From NCBI RefSeq assembly GCF_910592395.1, contig NC_088323.1, positions 10,463,501 to 10,527,500 on the forward strand: DNA of 64,000 bases. The letters are read 5' to 3'. Origin of the DNA: Lineus longissimus. Taxonomy: Eukaryota; Nemertea; Pilidiophora; Heteronemertea; Lineidae. Shown one piece after another: positions 49,538-59,303 of the stretch (position 1 is its first letter; every line of letters starts with the position of its first letter). The translations under genes and the position numbers were made by a program. Under the pieces are notes generated by a model. It was not told the DNA's origin. It was given only the letters and a program-made list of their open reading frames with translations, and made no database searches.

Positions 49538-50565
49538 CTAGATCCTGGACAGAATTGCAAGGTCTAGACTACATGGTAAATGGTAACATTTACTGATATC
49601 TTGCACCTCTAATGCCTTCAATAAAATTTCACTTTGTTTATCGATTGCTTGTTCATTTTCATATTCAAGCCTGTAATTTTTGAAGAAAATACTTCCTAAG
49701 AAACCAGACCATAGAGAGTTCAAATCATCCAGTCGGGCCTTATTAGTTGGATTCGGTTTCAATACTACATAATCAATATTCAATGCTTTAAATGCTTGGT
49801 GTAAAAACAGCTTGTAATTTATGGTAATTTTAATTCCCCTGTAATGAAGATATTTAAGGAATGCCAATAAAACCATTCTTAGATCTGTGAAATTGTCTTT
49901 GGTCAACTGAGGTTTACCAATTGCTCTGTTAATGAATTCAATTTCTAAATAAGTGTCACACTCTAGACCAGGTAAAACATCATTGGGTATGAGTTTAACG
50001 AGACCAAATCGTAAGGCATTCAGGACTGTTTTTCATAGCTGGCCGCACAGAGCCATTTTCTTGGACTTGAGAAGTAAATCTTAATCCTACTTTCAACAAA
50101 ATGTTTCAAATCATTTACCATTAAATCTGACAGACGTGTCTGGCCAAGGTTTATGATGACGTGGTCAAAGTAACGTGTTTTGTTCTCAATAGTGATTTCT
50201 TGATTCTTAAAGTCATCACTGTAAGTGGTCGAATTGCAATTACTGCAGTACGTGTAAAATAGCTTGGCAGGCCTGTCAAAATTCAGTTTTTTCTGGCATT
50301 CAAAAAGTGTCCATCGTTTGCAGTTATGGCACAATTGAGCATCACTTCCTGTGAATGTATCATACAGTTTCATAGGTGTTATCTGGTTCATAGGTGTTAT
50401 CTGGTTCATGTGCACTTTGACCGGATCTTCTTCAGATATTTTCGGTAACGATTCAACCCTTGGTCTAATGTAACCATTTTGTTTCATAAGTTTCATTGGA
50501 TTGGAATACTGCATTTGACTGAAATACTTCTCTAAAGAGACATAACTGTACATTCTTTCACTCAT
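49538..50565 (-). pseudogene. Last Polinton gene, zinc-finger-like, frameshifted
   Basis: Starts at 50,565 in ATTCTAAATCATG. First frame: MYSYVSLEKYFSQMQYSNPM, a duplicated HMNQITPMNQITPM, a four-Cys module (CHNCKRWTLFECQKK…CSNCNS), LSDLMVNDLKHFVESRIKIY. At about 50,025 it breaks after AASYEK and continues in another frame (VLNALRFGLVKLIPNDVLPG; FTDLRMVLLAFLKYLHYRG; LNSLWSGFLGSIFFKNYRLE) to 49,538. About 340 codons. It is adjacent to the right TIR and read inward. A DNA-end or regulatory role is conceivable, but no family is identified. Confidence 0.5.
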
Positions 50566-50587
50566 GATTTAGAATAAAAAAAATCAT

Positions 50588-50835
50588 TAAGTAATAGGGA
50601 AACTTGTAGTTTTATCCATGTTACGTATTTTAGTAAGTTTGGTAGGTTTTGGGAAAAAAAACCAAAGACCCCCCTGTGTTAACAGAAATTTTTCCATGTT
50701 GGGTTTTTGGTAGTGTTTGTGGGTTAAAACAATGAATTCTTGACAAATGTACATGAATAATGATGAAGGGTGAAGTTTTTTTCCCAAATTCCTAGAAAAG
50801 TTGTAGGAAAGTCATTCATTCGTTTCCCTATTACT
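50588..50835 (-). repeat. Right terminal inverted repeat of the Polinton
   Basis: Reverse-complement copy of 25,925-26,169 with about 10-15 differences and small indels. It carries AGTAATAGGGAAAC at its inner edge (50,590-50,603) and the reverse complement at the outer end (50,822-50,835). Confidence 0.95.
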
Positions 50836-50841
50836 ATTAGT
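50836..50841 (+). repeat. Right target-site duplication ATTAGT
   Basis: Exact repeat of 25,919-25,924, immediately outside the right inverted repeat. Confidence 0.9.
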
Positions 50842-50881
50842 CTTTTTGAGAAAGGTGATATGCTAGTGTAAAGCCATACAT

Positions 50882-50966
50882 ATGACTTGCAAATTAGAAA
50901 CAACTTAATAGCTTTCCAAGTCCAATACATGTACTAATATTCACGTTAATTTTCTTGTCGCTTACG
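50882..50966 (+). repeat. Right part of the tandem-repeated target sequence
   Basis: ATGACTTGCAAATTAGAAAC through ATTTTCTTGTCGCTTAC is nearly identical and in the same orientation as ~25,728-25,812 left of the Polinton. It continues to TGATGGCAAT, the start of the next unit. Removing the Polinton would rejoin a second ~170-bp unit. Confidence 0.75.
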
Positions 50967-51070
50967 TAGAGAGTTCTTGATGGCAATATGCGCTGGAGGA
51001 ACCATGCAACTCTTAGCAATAAGAGGATTTGATCTTCCAGCGGAGGTTTTTTTCGTAACCCCGATTACCT

Positions 51071-51604
51071 CGACGCAAGGGCCCAACGCGCCGCGTAGCG
51101 GCAAAAAAGCGAAGCTGGCGAAACATTTATAACGGGTCACCGTCATTTATTATTGGACTTATAGCGCATTTACGGGGTTGCAACTTTTTTGCTTTATAGT
51201 GTCACCAGGAAAGAAAAGCATGCGACCTAACGCCGATCTATTTGTATAAAGTGATAATTGGAAGGTATATAGTAGGAAATATCAATAAAATAATCATTCC
51301 ATGTCATCTTTTGAGGGCATTTTTGATTGTACAAAATATATGTGTACGTCACCGTAGTCTCTGCAATGATAATTTTATCAGAGCAGTCTCGCGCAAGTAG
51401 AAGTTCTTTACCTATTAGTTCTTCACTTATTAGTCTCAACGTCTGGCGAAAAGCCAGACGTTTTCCATTACGATTTCACTACGATGTTTGACAAGAAGGA
51501 GCAGTGCGCGAGATATGCTAATGAGCAGACTTCCCTCGCTTGAGTTTCTGAAGAATCGTCAATATCGCGCTAAGCTCATCACTGCTGATTATGACAGGCG
51601 TGCA
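51071..51604 (+). repeat. Left inverted repeat of the 4.8-kb element
   Basis: About 534 bp. The reverse complement of 55,369-55,893 matches at roughly 90 percent by eye, with a few indels. It includes an internal hairpin-like GTCTGGCGAAAAGCCAGAC near 51,441. Chance ORFs in each copy are mirror images. Confidence 0.85.
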
Positions 51605-53300
51605 ACGGTAGGCATCTGCTCCCCAACTTCCACCCTAATACGGTACAATAAGTTACCATTTGATGGGAATGGGACAATGCCCTCACTGTGTATGGAGTCA
51701 TAGGGATAAGAAGACATTATTCATTAGTGTTGGTACAAGTGATTTTGCCCAAAAAGCATGCGCATTCAAAAAACAAAATATGCAAGGTATCACGTACATG
51801 ACCATGACGACATGCAGAAAGTGCACTGGCCAGTGCATACCCTATGGCTATGTACTAGTAAACATGGTAAACATGAACAACATCATTATTCATCGGCAGT
51901 TCATTTTACTCCGAGCTTTTCCTGAAACATATAGGCATGATGATTAGGCCTACCACCATGTACCATGACCAATAACAGCACTAGATCATGTAGATGTCAA
52001 CAAGTTCACATGAACCGTATAATCCCGCATGGCGCATGTGGCGCATGCGTCTAAACCAAAGCCCCAAAATCACTTGTTTTAGTCTATTTCACTTGTGTTT
52101 CCCCCGTCTCCCAGTCCATAATACATTTACAGTTTACAATCCCCGATCATGGCCCAACAAAAGGTCATCGGTTGACTAAAGGAACACAACTGTTCAATGG
52201 ATTTATAGTTGAATGCGATCAAACTACGTCTTTTCAATCGTGGATTGTAAATTTAACCCCATGGGCCTAGGGAAGGCCCTACAACAATACTTTCGACACA
52301 GTTATTATCTCCGCTGCCTCCACCATGTTACACACAGTGCTCACTGCTGATTCTAAAATGCGACACCTAGTCAAAACAGGACATATGTTCTTCTAGGAAT
52401 AGATCTCTTTCCAATATTTCGTCATTCCACTATCGTCATCACCTCATGATACTTTCATTGACATTACAGGCACACATCCACAGAGCACTCTTCAAATCAT
52501 CTACACAGTGGTTATCCAACTAGGATTATAAAGGTAATTTCTTAGCCCCGCACAGTGGGTTTCAGTCTTGATAAAGGGGCACTATTGCTAGCAGCTAGGT
52601 AGGCAAGATAAAGTTAGACGAAGTAGCCGATAGGGGTCTCTCACCCCTCAAAGTCCGTCACAACTATTCAAGCTTGTACAAGGAATACATGCAGCGCTGA
52701 CTCTAACAAGACCCAATGGGAATGTCGCACAGTCATCTGTCAAAAACAAGACCTATGTTGTAGTATGATCTCTTGCCAATATTTAATAATTGCACTATCG
52801 TCATCACCTCATCATACTTTCATTGACATTACAGGCACACATTGACATAGACCACTGTTGCAATCAATGACACAGTCGCTATCCAAGTAGCATTATAGAG
52901 GTAAATATCATTATCATACCTCATTAGCATGTGAACCAATCGTGTCGCTTCCTTTGCAATCACGGCAAAGCCTCATGGAATAATGTCTTTCACCGTTGAA
53001 TAATTTTTCATATTCCATGCCTACAACTTCAATTTCTTCATATTCCATGGCTAGAAGTTCAATACTAATATAATATCCAAGATAAAGTTACAAGAAGTAG
53101 TCAATAGGGGTCTCTCACCTCTCACTGTATGTCCACACTATTCACGCTTGTACGAGGAATACATTCAATGCTGAATCTAACAACACCCAGTGCCCTTACT
53201 CTGTATATTAGTCACTGGAAGATGGCCCATTTCACTCCTTGCTTCTACTTCACCTATAGTCTCATTGCAAACGCCTCAGTTCTATGATATCACATTCATT
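51605..53300. other. Non-coding left interior of the 4.8-kb element
   Basis: About 1.7 kb with no supported gene. A diverged direct repeat is visible: TCATCACCTCATGATACTTT near 52,437 and TCATCACCTCATCATACTTT near 52,800, each followed by CATTGACATTACAGGCACAC. GGGGTCTCTCACC recurs near 52,636 and 53,107. The units are spaced by ~365-470 bp. Confidence 0.5.
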
Positions 53301-53310
53301 TTCAGCTGTC

Positions 53311-55400
53311 ATGCAACGCAACAACTGTGCTATCTGCCATCGCACATCAACTCTTCACTACCCCATCACTCTAAAGGAATTAAATGCAGACAATTCGTAC
53401 AACGAACATATCATCAAGCGCCAATATGGTGACAAATCTGGTATGGTACCTGGTCAGCTGGTTTGTCATCAATGCTGCTCCTCTGTCTGCCCTCGAACAC
53501 AGAAACTCCGGACTGCTACATGAACGGATTGTTGGCCTGCTGTGGTATGGACATGCCTCAGTAAACCTGGGTATGCAAATAGTGAAACACTTATGCACTT
53601 CCTTCCTCACCCCCTCAGAGACTCGTGGCTACCAGTGCTGGACATTGACAGCTGAAATGCAACGATCCCAACACCTGCAGCCACATTTTCAGGATGTTAC
53701 TAAACAACTGGGCACTTTCCATGAATGCATACAAAGTGGTCAACTGGGTCAGTTAACTTCAGCCCTGAACGAATTCTGTTACCCAATTGTTAGGTGTCCT
53801 ATGGGTTGCTTCATGTTCCCGGATGATCTGCATCGTGGTAAACTGCGAGCTGTCCCAGCAGTCCACTTCTTCAGTAGGATTGCGGAACACTTTAAATCAT
53901 TTGATGCTGATCCATATTTCTTCAGTGGTGCTCGTTCCGATTGGTTAAAACCCCACCATGACTCACAGTGGACAGCAGCTCCCACTCTTTTGGTAGACAA
54001 GGACAACACCCTCTGTATATTGATGTGTGCTCCATCAGTACATGCTCACTCAGACATGGCCTGGTTACATGTGCCTTCCAACCCCATTCTGAGAAATGTG
54101 GCTCCCTTGGCTCCAGATGTTATGGCACCTGCAGTCATAACTGGCAACAACATTCGTACTGGTCAGTCCAACTCCTGCAATACATCCTTTCCCGTTTACC
54201 AGCAAACAGGCAGCACCGCAGGTTTATCAACATTCAAAATCGTACCAAAGGTCGACACATACCACACGAGTGAGGATATAGCCCTGGCTAAAGGTCTCGT
54301 GCTGGCAAATCGTCCAGAAATAAAACATTTCGCTCAGCAAAGTTCACATTTGGCGACAACTGTGTCACCACTCCTCCAACACTACTCCGCCCATGACCGC
54401 AAACCCCCACCACACCTTGTCCAAGAACATAAAGATTCAGGGACATATGTCCATGTCGAAGATGCATTCCTGCTTTCACAGGCATATAATAATGCTAAAA
54501 CACGTAGCACTGGCCTCAACCGAGCTGAAGGTGATCCTTCAACAGTTTCTGCTGAACCCAAGGACTGTGCGATTATTGTACATCCAGCCACAGCAAGTGG
54601 GCACTCCCCATTTCTTATTTCACCAGCACAATTTCTTGGCCACCACATTGCCAGGCCACTGGGCAAATTCAAATATGCACTGATCACGGCATTCATGAAC
54701 AGCACCCACTTATATGAGGCCTTACTTACAGCTGTATGGAAATCTACAGTCAACGTCGCACCACAACGTCACCTCACCACTGCCATCCAGCGTTTCATTC
54801 ATTCCAACTGCAGCAAAGACCTAACGCAAAAGGAACGACAGGCTCTAGATTCCCTGCAACCAACATCCAATTCCAACAGTATCCATGAACAGTTAGCTAC
54901 ATCGCTGCAGGGCTTCTGTACCGGATATACAGGCTATTACAATTAACACAGTCAATGACCTACAAACACTTCCAAGGTCTAATGACAATGACAATATAAT
55001 ACTCGTCACCAGGCGTGACCACCTCCCACCTGCTCCACCTGCACATGCACCAACTGAACTTCACCACGGCACATGGCGCCTCATGCTTGGGATGACAGTA
55101 AATGCACATTGCTTCTTCAGTTCAAAATGGTTTGAGGACGCCTCTACTTGGCAATCATGTGGGACAAAGCAGCATGACATGAACCCAGGACAGCACCTCT
55201 TACTTGTTTATGTACGTGCTAAGTACAGAATCAAGCCAGCTCAGAGAGCAATGATTGAACGATGCTGTGGACAAGTCCAAGGATACTGCATCAGTCACGA
55301 CCAACTTCTCATCAGAAAGCGTCACCACCAGCATATTCAATGTTCAGTTCCAACCTGTACCAGTCCAATGCACGCCTGTCATGGTCAGCAGTGGTCAGCT
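53311..55400 (+). pseudogene. Zinc-finger-headed protein of the 4.8-kb element, frameshifted
   Basis: ATG 53311 follows an acceptor-like TTTTCAG. The head has two Cys pairs (CAICHRTSTLHYPITLKELN … LVCHQCCSSVC). Near 53,500 coding passes to the frame open from 53,384 to TAA 54,944, with LLHERIVGLLWYGHASVNLG, FCYPIVRCPMGCFMFPDDLH and ALITAFMNSTHLYEALLTAV. A third frame then reads sensibly from ~54,925 (NIILVTRRDHLPPAPPAHAP; LLLVYVRAKYRIKPAQRAMI) towards the right repeat. Probably one long gene of ~650-700 codons with at least two frameshifts. I do not recognise it, and no DDE or recombinase motif is apparent. Confidence 0.5.
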
Positions 55401-55893
55401 TAGCGCGATATGGAACATTCTTCCGAAACTCAAGCGAGGGAAGTCTGCTCATTAGCATATCTCGCGCACTGCTCCTTCTGGTCAAACATCGTAGTGAAAT
55501 CGTAATGGAAAACGTCTGGCTTTCCGCCAGACTAATAAGTGAAGAACTAATAGGTAAAGAACTTCTACTTGCGCGAGACTGCTGTGATGAAATTATCATT
55601 GCAGAGACTCCGGTGACGTACACATATATTTTTTACAATCAAAAATGCCCTCAAAATACGACATGGAATGATTATTTTATTGATATTTCCTACTATATAC
55701 CTTCCAATTATCACTTTATACAAATAGATCGGCGTTAGGTCGCATGCTTTTCTTTCCTGGTGACACTATAAACCAAAATAGTTGCAACCCCGTAAATGCG
55801 CTTTAAGTCCAATAATAAGTGACGGTGACCCGTTATAAATGTTTCGCCAGCTTTGGTTTTTTGCCGCTACGCGGTGCTTTTGGCCCTTGCGTC
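55369..55893 (-). repeat. Right inverted repeat of the 4.8-kb element
   Basis: Reverse-complement partner of 51,071-51,604. Its outer end (…GGCCCTTGCGTC) is followed directly by integrase codons starting at about 55,894. Confidence 0.85.
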
Positions 55894-56320
55894 AAGTGAG
55901 GTGACGGAGGTAAATGCGTCGGATATATGGCATACGCTCTATTCAAGAGAAGACATGTATTTGAACGATTTCAAATTAAAATTTAATGTTGGAGACCACG
56001 TTAGAATCGGTAAGACAAAAATGTTATTCGAAAAATCCTATTTACCTAACTGGTCAACAGAAATCTTCACTATAAAAAGGCGTATTAAAGCACGCCCTCC
56101 CGTGTATACAGTTCAGGACGTGCAGGGTGAAAACATTCAAGGCACTTTCTACGAAAAGGAATTGCAGAAGGTGCATGTAAGACCTGAAAAAACCTATAAA
56201 ATCGAACGAATACTTGCAGAACGGGGTGGGGGTCGAACCAAAGAATACCTTGTTAAATGGGACGGCTACCCCTCTAAGTTCAACAGTTGGGTGAGTAAGG
56301 CGAACTTTCAACGCCTGTAA
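55894..56320 (+). pseudogene. INT: Integrase C-terminal part with chromodomain
   Basis: Coding begins at the edge of the 4.8-kb element (SSEVTEVNASDIWHTLYSRE). The DDE core is absent. The SH3-like region (KFNVGDHVRIGKTKMLFEKS; GENIQGTFYEKELQKV) and an intact chromodomain (YKIERILAERGGG, EYLVKWDGYPSKFNSWV) remain to TAA 56,318. Parallel to the integrase of copy 1. The ORF start at 55,853 lies in the inserted repeat and is not original. Confidence 0.8.
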
Positions 56321-56372
56321 TCACGTCTATGCGTGCCTACACGTTTGGTATATCATTACACACAACACGGCA

Positions 56373-56663
56373 ATGTCACCTGGAGCAGAAAAGAATGACG
56401 GGGATGTTAGCGATTTGAGCGCGCCCCTACAAAAGAATTGGAAACTATTCGGTCATAACATTCCCAAACCAGAGATAATTTTTTTCGCTCAAGTTATCAT
56501 TATTTACATCGTGATTATCACAGCCCTCATTAATATAGCTATTGCCAACGGTGAGAGTACTGTGTGGATCTCTCTCCTGAGTAGCTGTTTAGGCTACCTG
56601 CTACCGAATCCTACGTTACCCGAACATACGGCTGCATTAGCCAAGACACGTTTTCCCAATTAA
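56373..56663 (+). CDS. Conserved small membrane protein of class A elements
   Basis: 96 residues from ATG 56373: a short acidic head, NWKLFGHNIPKPEIIFFAQV, a hydrophobic helix (IIYIVIITALINIAI), then VWISLLSSCLGYLLPNP. Homologue of 9,879-10,175 in the same position. Intact. Conservation of the FG-x-x-x-PK/P-x-EI start and the LLSS-x-x-GYL-x-PNP end across diverged copies indicates a required role, probably at membranes or in the virion (inference). Confidence 0.75.
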   Translation: MSPGAEKNDGDVSDLSAPLQKNWKLFGHNIPKPEIIFFAQVIIIYIVIITALINIAIANGESTVWISLLSSCLGYLLPNPTLPEHTAALAKTRFPN

Positions 56664-56669
56664 GGAGAA

Positions 56670-57521
56670 ATGACCACTTTTAACGAACATTTCTATGTCT
56701 CTTTACCGTGCAATAGTTCGCTGAAGTTCTTTCCCGATAATACAATAGGTCATTACATCACCAAACTCAACACGCCTATCGATCTTGACTCGGCTGAAAA
56801 CTGGAAGGTCGGTCTGGCGGAGGTCCAATATCCGCACTCCTGGAGCAAAATCAACGCAACCGATAATGTTTTTCATATCTATATACCAATCAGCGATGAT
56901 CCCGACCCAGAAACTGGCAAGATACCGCTGGCTTGGAAACCGTGTACGCTGCCAGTCGGACACTATTCCGACATTGCTAAGTTGATACTGCTTGTTAATG
57001 AACAAATTAAAAAAACACTTGATGCAGGCGTTGAACAGGATCACCGTTTTTTTCTCAAATACGACGATTCCACAGAGAAGGTGTCTTTTATCATGCCTGC
57101 TGGAAGAGCGATGTCCATGACAAAATCTCTTACGCGCATGTTAGGCTACAATCAGGACAGCGTTTCTATTGCAGGGAATACAACTGCGCCTTTTAAAACG
57201 GAATTACACGGTGATTTTCACAGTTTATACATATATAGCGATGTACTTCAATATCAACTCGTTGGCGACGTATTAACCCCCTTACTCCGTGCAATAACCA
57301 CTGAAGGTAAGCAGGGTGACACTATTAGAAAATCGTTTCAAAATATTCACTATTTCCCTGTCAGCAAATCTACAAATGGCACCCTCGAAATCGATATAAG
57401 GACAGACCTCGGAGATCCTGTACCATTTGAGAAAGGACGCGTTGACATTGTACTTCACTTCTGCAGAAAAAACAATGAGAAAAGTGTCGTTGATCACATT
57501 TTGTGGAGTCTGGCACCTTAA
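56670..57521 (+). CDS. Penton-like (minor capsid) protein
   Basis: 283 residues, intact, starting 6 bases after the previous stop. It opens FNEHFYVSLPCNSSLKFFPD and AENWKVGLAEVQYPHSW, the usual start of the single jelly-roll penton-like protein of Polinton/adintovirus-type elements. Later blocks are FHSLYIYSDVLQYQLVGDVL, IHYFPVSK and LEIDIRTDLGDPVPFEKGRV, each matched in the broken copy 1 gene. The assignment to capsid vertices rests on family resemblance and gene order. Confidence 0.75.
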   Translation: MTTFNEHFYVSLPCNSSLKFFPDNTIGHYITKLNTPIDLDSAENWKVGLAEVQYPHSWSKINATDNVFHIYIPISDDPDPETGKIPLAWKPCTLPVGHYSDIAKLILLVNEQIKKTLDAGVEQDHRFFLKYDDSTEKVSFIMPAGRAMSMTKSLTRMLGYNQDSVSIAGNTTAPFKTELHGDFHSLYIYSDVLQYQLVGDVLTPLLRAITTEGKQGDTIRKSFQNIHYFPVSKSTNGTLEIDIRTDLGDPVPFEKGRVDIVLHFCRKNNEKSVVDHILWSLAP

Positions 57522-57587
57522 ATACGTTAATTTTGATTGATTGATTGATTGTACATTTGCGATCCTCGCTGCTATGAAGCCAACTAT

Positions 57588-57982
57588 ATGCAAAAAGGCG
57601 GTGGGGGCTTTCCTGTTTTTATTGGTTCGCACGTTCAAAAAGGGCACGGTAAGGGGGCCTGTTTTCGGGTTTGGCAAAAATGGCTATCCCACTGCTGAAA
57701 TCGGCGGCAAAAACCGCGGGAAAATCGCTGCTGCAATCGGGGGCTCAATTTGCGGGCGATTTGCTCAAGGGAAGAAATATCAAAGAAGCGGCCAAAGAAA
57801 GGACCATTGAAGCTGGCAAGAATATCGGGAGAAACATGCTTTCTTCCGTTAGGGATTTGTCCCAAAAAAGGCCTAGCGGCTCGAATAAAAAGCGGAAAGC
57901 GGCTACGCCTCTCACCAGTCTTAGACAGGCCAAGCGGCGGAGAGCATCTAAAACAAAGACAGCATCTGATATCTTCGGCTAA
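57588..57982 (+). pseudogene. Basic core-type protein, frameshifted
   Basis: ATG 57588 opens QKGGGGFPVFIGSHVQKGHG, a Gly-rich head. The frame breaks at ~57,650 and continues as LFSGLAKMAIPLLKSAAKTA, LKGRNIKEAAKERTIEAGKN and a basic tail (SGSNKKRKAATPLTSLRQAK, RRRASKTK) to TAA 57,980. About 131 codons. Same plan as the copy 1 gene. A second + frame over this region is a shadow. Confidence 0.6.
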
Positions 57983-57995
57983 CTAACACGTCAAA

Positions 57996-59303
57996 ATGAT
58001 GCAAGTTGGCTCCTGTGAATGCACAAACAATGACCTTGAATTGTTTTCCTTACCGCCAACGCTTACAAGCATTGAAAAGTCGCAGCACATCGAATATTTA
58101 CCTCTAGGATCGCTTACCGATGATACGCTTATTGCAGTTTTTGTCTCTAATCGCGGAGATGAATACATTGATTTGGCTAAGACGCATCTTTATCTCGAAC
58201 TCAAAGTTACCAAGGCTGATGGTACTGATCTGGAAGAAAATGCAAAGGTTGGGCCTGTCAACAATCTGCTGTACACCTTATTCAGTCAGATTGATTTATC
58301 ATTAAACGGGCAATTGGTCACATCTGCTAATAACACATACCCGTATAGGGCCTACATTGAAACGTTGCTGTCCTATGGCGAACAAGTCAAGAAAAGTCAA
58401 CTTCAAGCGGGTCTATGGTTTGCTGACGAGCCCGGTAAATTTGAAAAGGTCGATACTACAGCAGCTGACACTAACAGCGGCTTCAAAACAAGGGCCCAAT
58501 TTATCGCCAAAAGCAGACAACTTGATTTGTTTGGCAGATTGCATCTTGATTTGTGCCATCAAAATCGTTACTTACTCAATGGTGTGGACATGAAAATAAG
58601 ATTGAATCGCACGAAAAACACATTCTTTCTCATGTTCGATCTCGGCACTGAGGTCACTAAGATTACGAAAGCCATCCTTTTAGTGCAGCAAGTTAAACCC
58701 AACCCGGCTGTCTTAACAGCACACGCTAAAGCTCTAAACACTACAAATGCAAGGTATCCCATACGAAGGGTCGAAGTAAAGATATTTTCGGTTAACACAG
58801 GCACACAAACTATCACTAGAGACAACGTGTTTTTGGGGCAAGTTCCTAGGAGAGTGATTGTTTTCATGACCGAAAATGCTGCTCAGGTGGGCGCAAAGAA
58901 TAACAACCCATTCAATCTGAAGCACAATGATCTCAATTTCATCAGCATCGAGGCGGATAGCAGGACATATCCAGCACAGCCACTGACTCCTGCTTTTGGC
59001 ACTAAAAACAATTATATCAAATCATACATGACCATGTTCAGCGAAACCGGGAATATTCACGATGACAACGGCAACGACATCACATGTGAAAGCTACAGAA
59101 AAGGTTACACTCTCTGGGTATTTGATCTGTCGCCCGATAGGGAGGACGGCAATCACGTTAACCTCGTTAAGGAAGGAAATCTCTGCTTAGATCTGAAATT
59201 CGCTGAAGCCTTGACAGAAACCATGTCCGTTTTCGTTTATGCAGAATTCGATAATGTCATAGAAATTGATAGGGCCAGAAACATCATCAAGGATTTCCAA
59301 TGA
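57996..59303 (+). CDS. F54H12.2-like capsid protein, intact
   Basis: 435 residues, the normal family length. Family blocks in order: LELFSLPPTLTSIE (residue ~18), EYIDLAKTHLYLELKVTK, VGPVNNLLYTLFSQIDLSLN (~85), NTYPYRAYIETLLSYGEQ, LDLFGRLHLDLCHQNRYLLN (~170), ALNTTNARYPIRRVEVKIFS (~245), DNVFLGQVPRRVIVFM, NPFNLKHNDLNF, YRKGYTLWVFDLSPD (~365), FAEALTETMSVFVYAEFDNV. Probable major capsid (hexon-like) protein of class A. The stop overlaps the protease ATG (ATGA). Confidence 0.8.
   Translation: MMQVGSCECTNNDLELFSLPPTLTSIEKSQHIEYLPLGSLTDDTLIAVFVSNRGDEYIDLAKTHLYLELKVTKADGTDLEENAKVGPVNNLLYTLFSQIDLSLNGQLVTSANNTYPYRAYIETLLSYGEQVKKSQLQAGLWFADEPGKFEKVDTTAADTNSGFKTRAQFIAKSRQLDLFGRLHLDLCHQNRYLLNGVDMKIRLNRTKNTFFLMFDLGTEVTKITKAILLVQQVKPNPAVLTAHAKALNTTNARYPIRRVEVKIFSVNTGTQTITRDNVFLGQVPRRVIVFMTENAAQVGAKNNNPFNLKHNDLNFISIEADSRTYPAQPLTPAFGTKNNYIKSYMTMFSETGNIHDDNGNDITCESYRKGYTLWVFDLSPDREDGNHVNLVKEGNLCLDLKFAEALTETMSVFVYAEFDNVIEIDRARNIIKDFQ

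Larger units (their letters stand above)
25925..50835 (+). mobile_element. Complete class B Polinton/Maverick, 24.9 kb, decayed
   Basis: Both ends are visible: terminal inverted repeats of about 245 bp beginning AGTAATAGGG and a perfect ATTAGT duplication outside. Inside are the Polinton core genes: protein-primed PolB, chromodomain integrase, A32-like ATPase, major capsid, minor capsid and conserved membrane proteins. Without the nested 5.3-kb element and the ~1.9-kb non-coding stretch it would be about 17.7 kb, within the usual 15-20 kb. No protease gene was found. At least ten lesions (stops, frameshifts, a lost Walker A lysine) show it can no longer move by itself. Confidence 0.95.
51071..55893. 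mobile_element. 4.8-kb element with ~530-bp inverted repeats
   Basis: Inverted repeats at 51,071-51,604 and 55,369-55,893 (outer ends GACGCAAGGGCC…GTAGCGGCAAAAAA) enclose ~3.8 kb with one long broken gene. The right end abuts integrase codons of class A copy 2, so it removed or displaced that integrase's core. No clean target duplication was found: ATTACCTC lies left and AAGTGAGG right. The superfamily is unknown. The element may be non-autonomous or fold-back type. Confidence 0.75.

Noticed and set aside
51227-51439. ORF in the left inverted repeat, matched by one at 55,262-55,738
   Set aside because: The match is due to the ~530-bp inverted repeats. The ORF has no start context and runs out of the element gene in the right copy.
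57541-57810. 89-residue + ORF over the core protein
   Set aside because: Wrong frame. The family-like sequence is in the frames starting at 57,588 and continuing from ~57,650.
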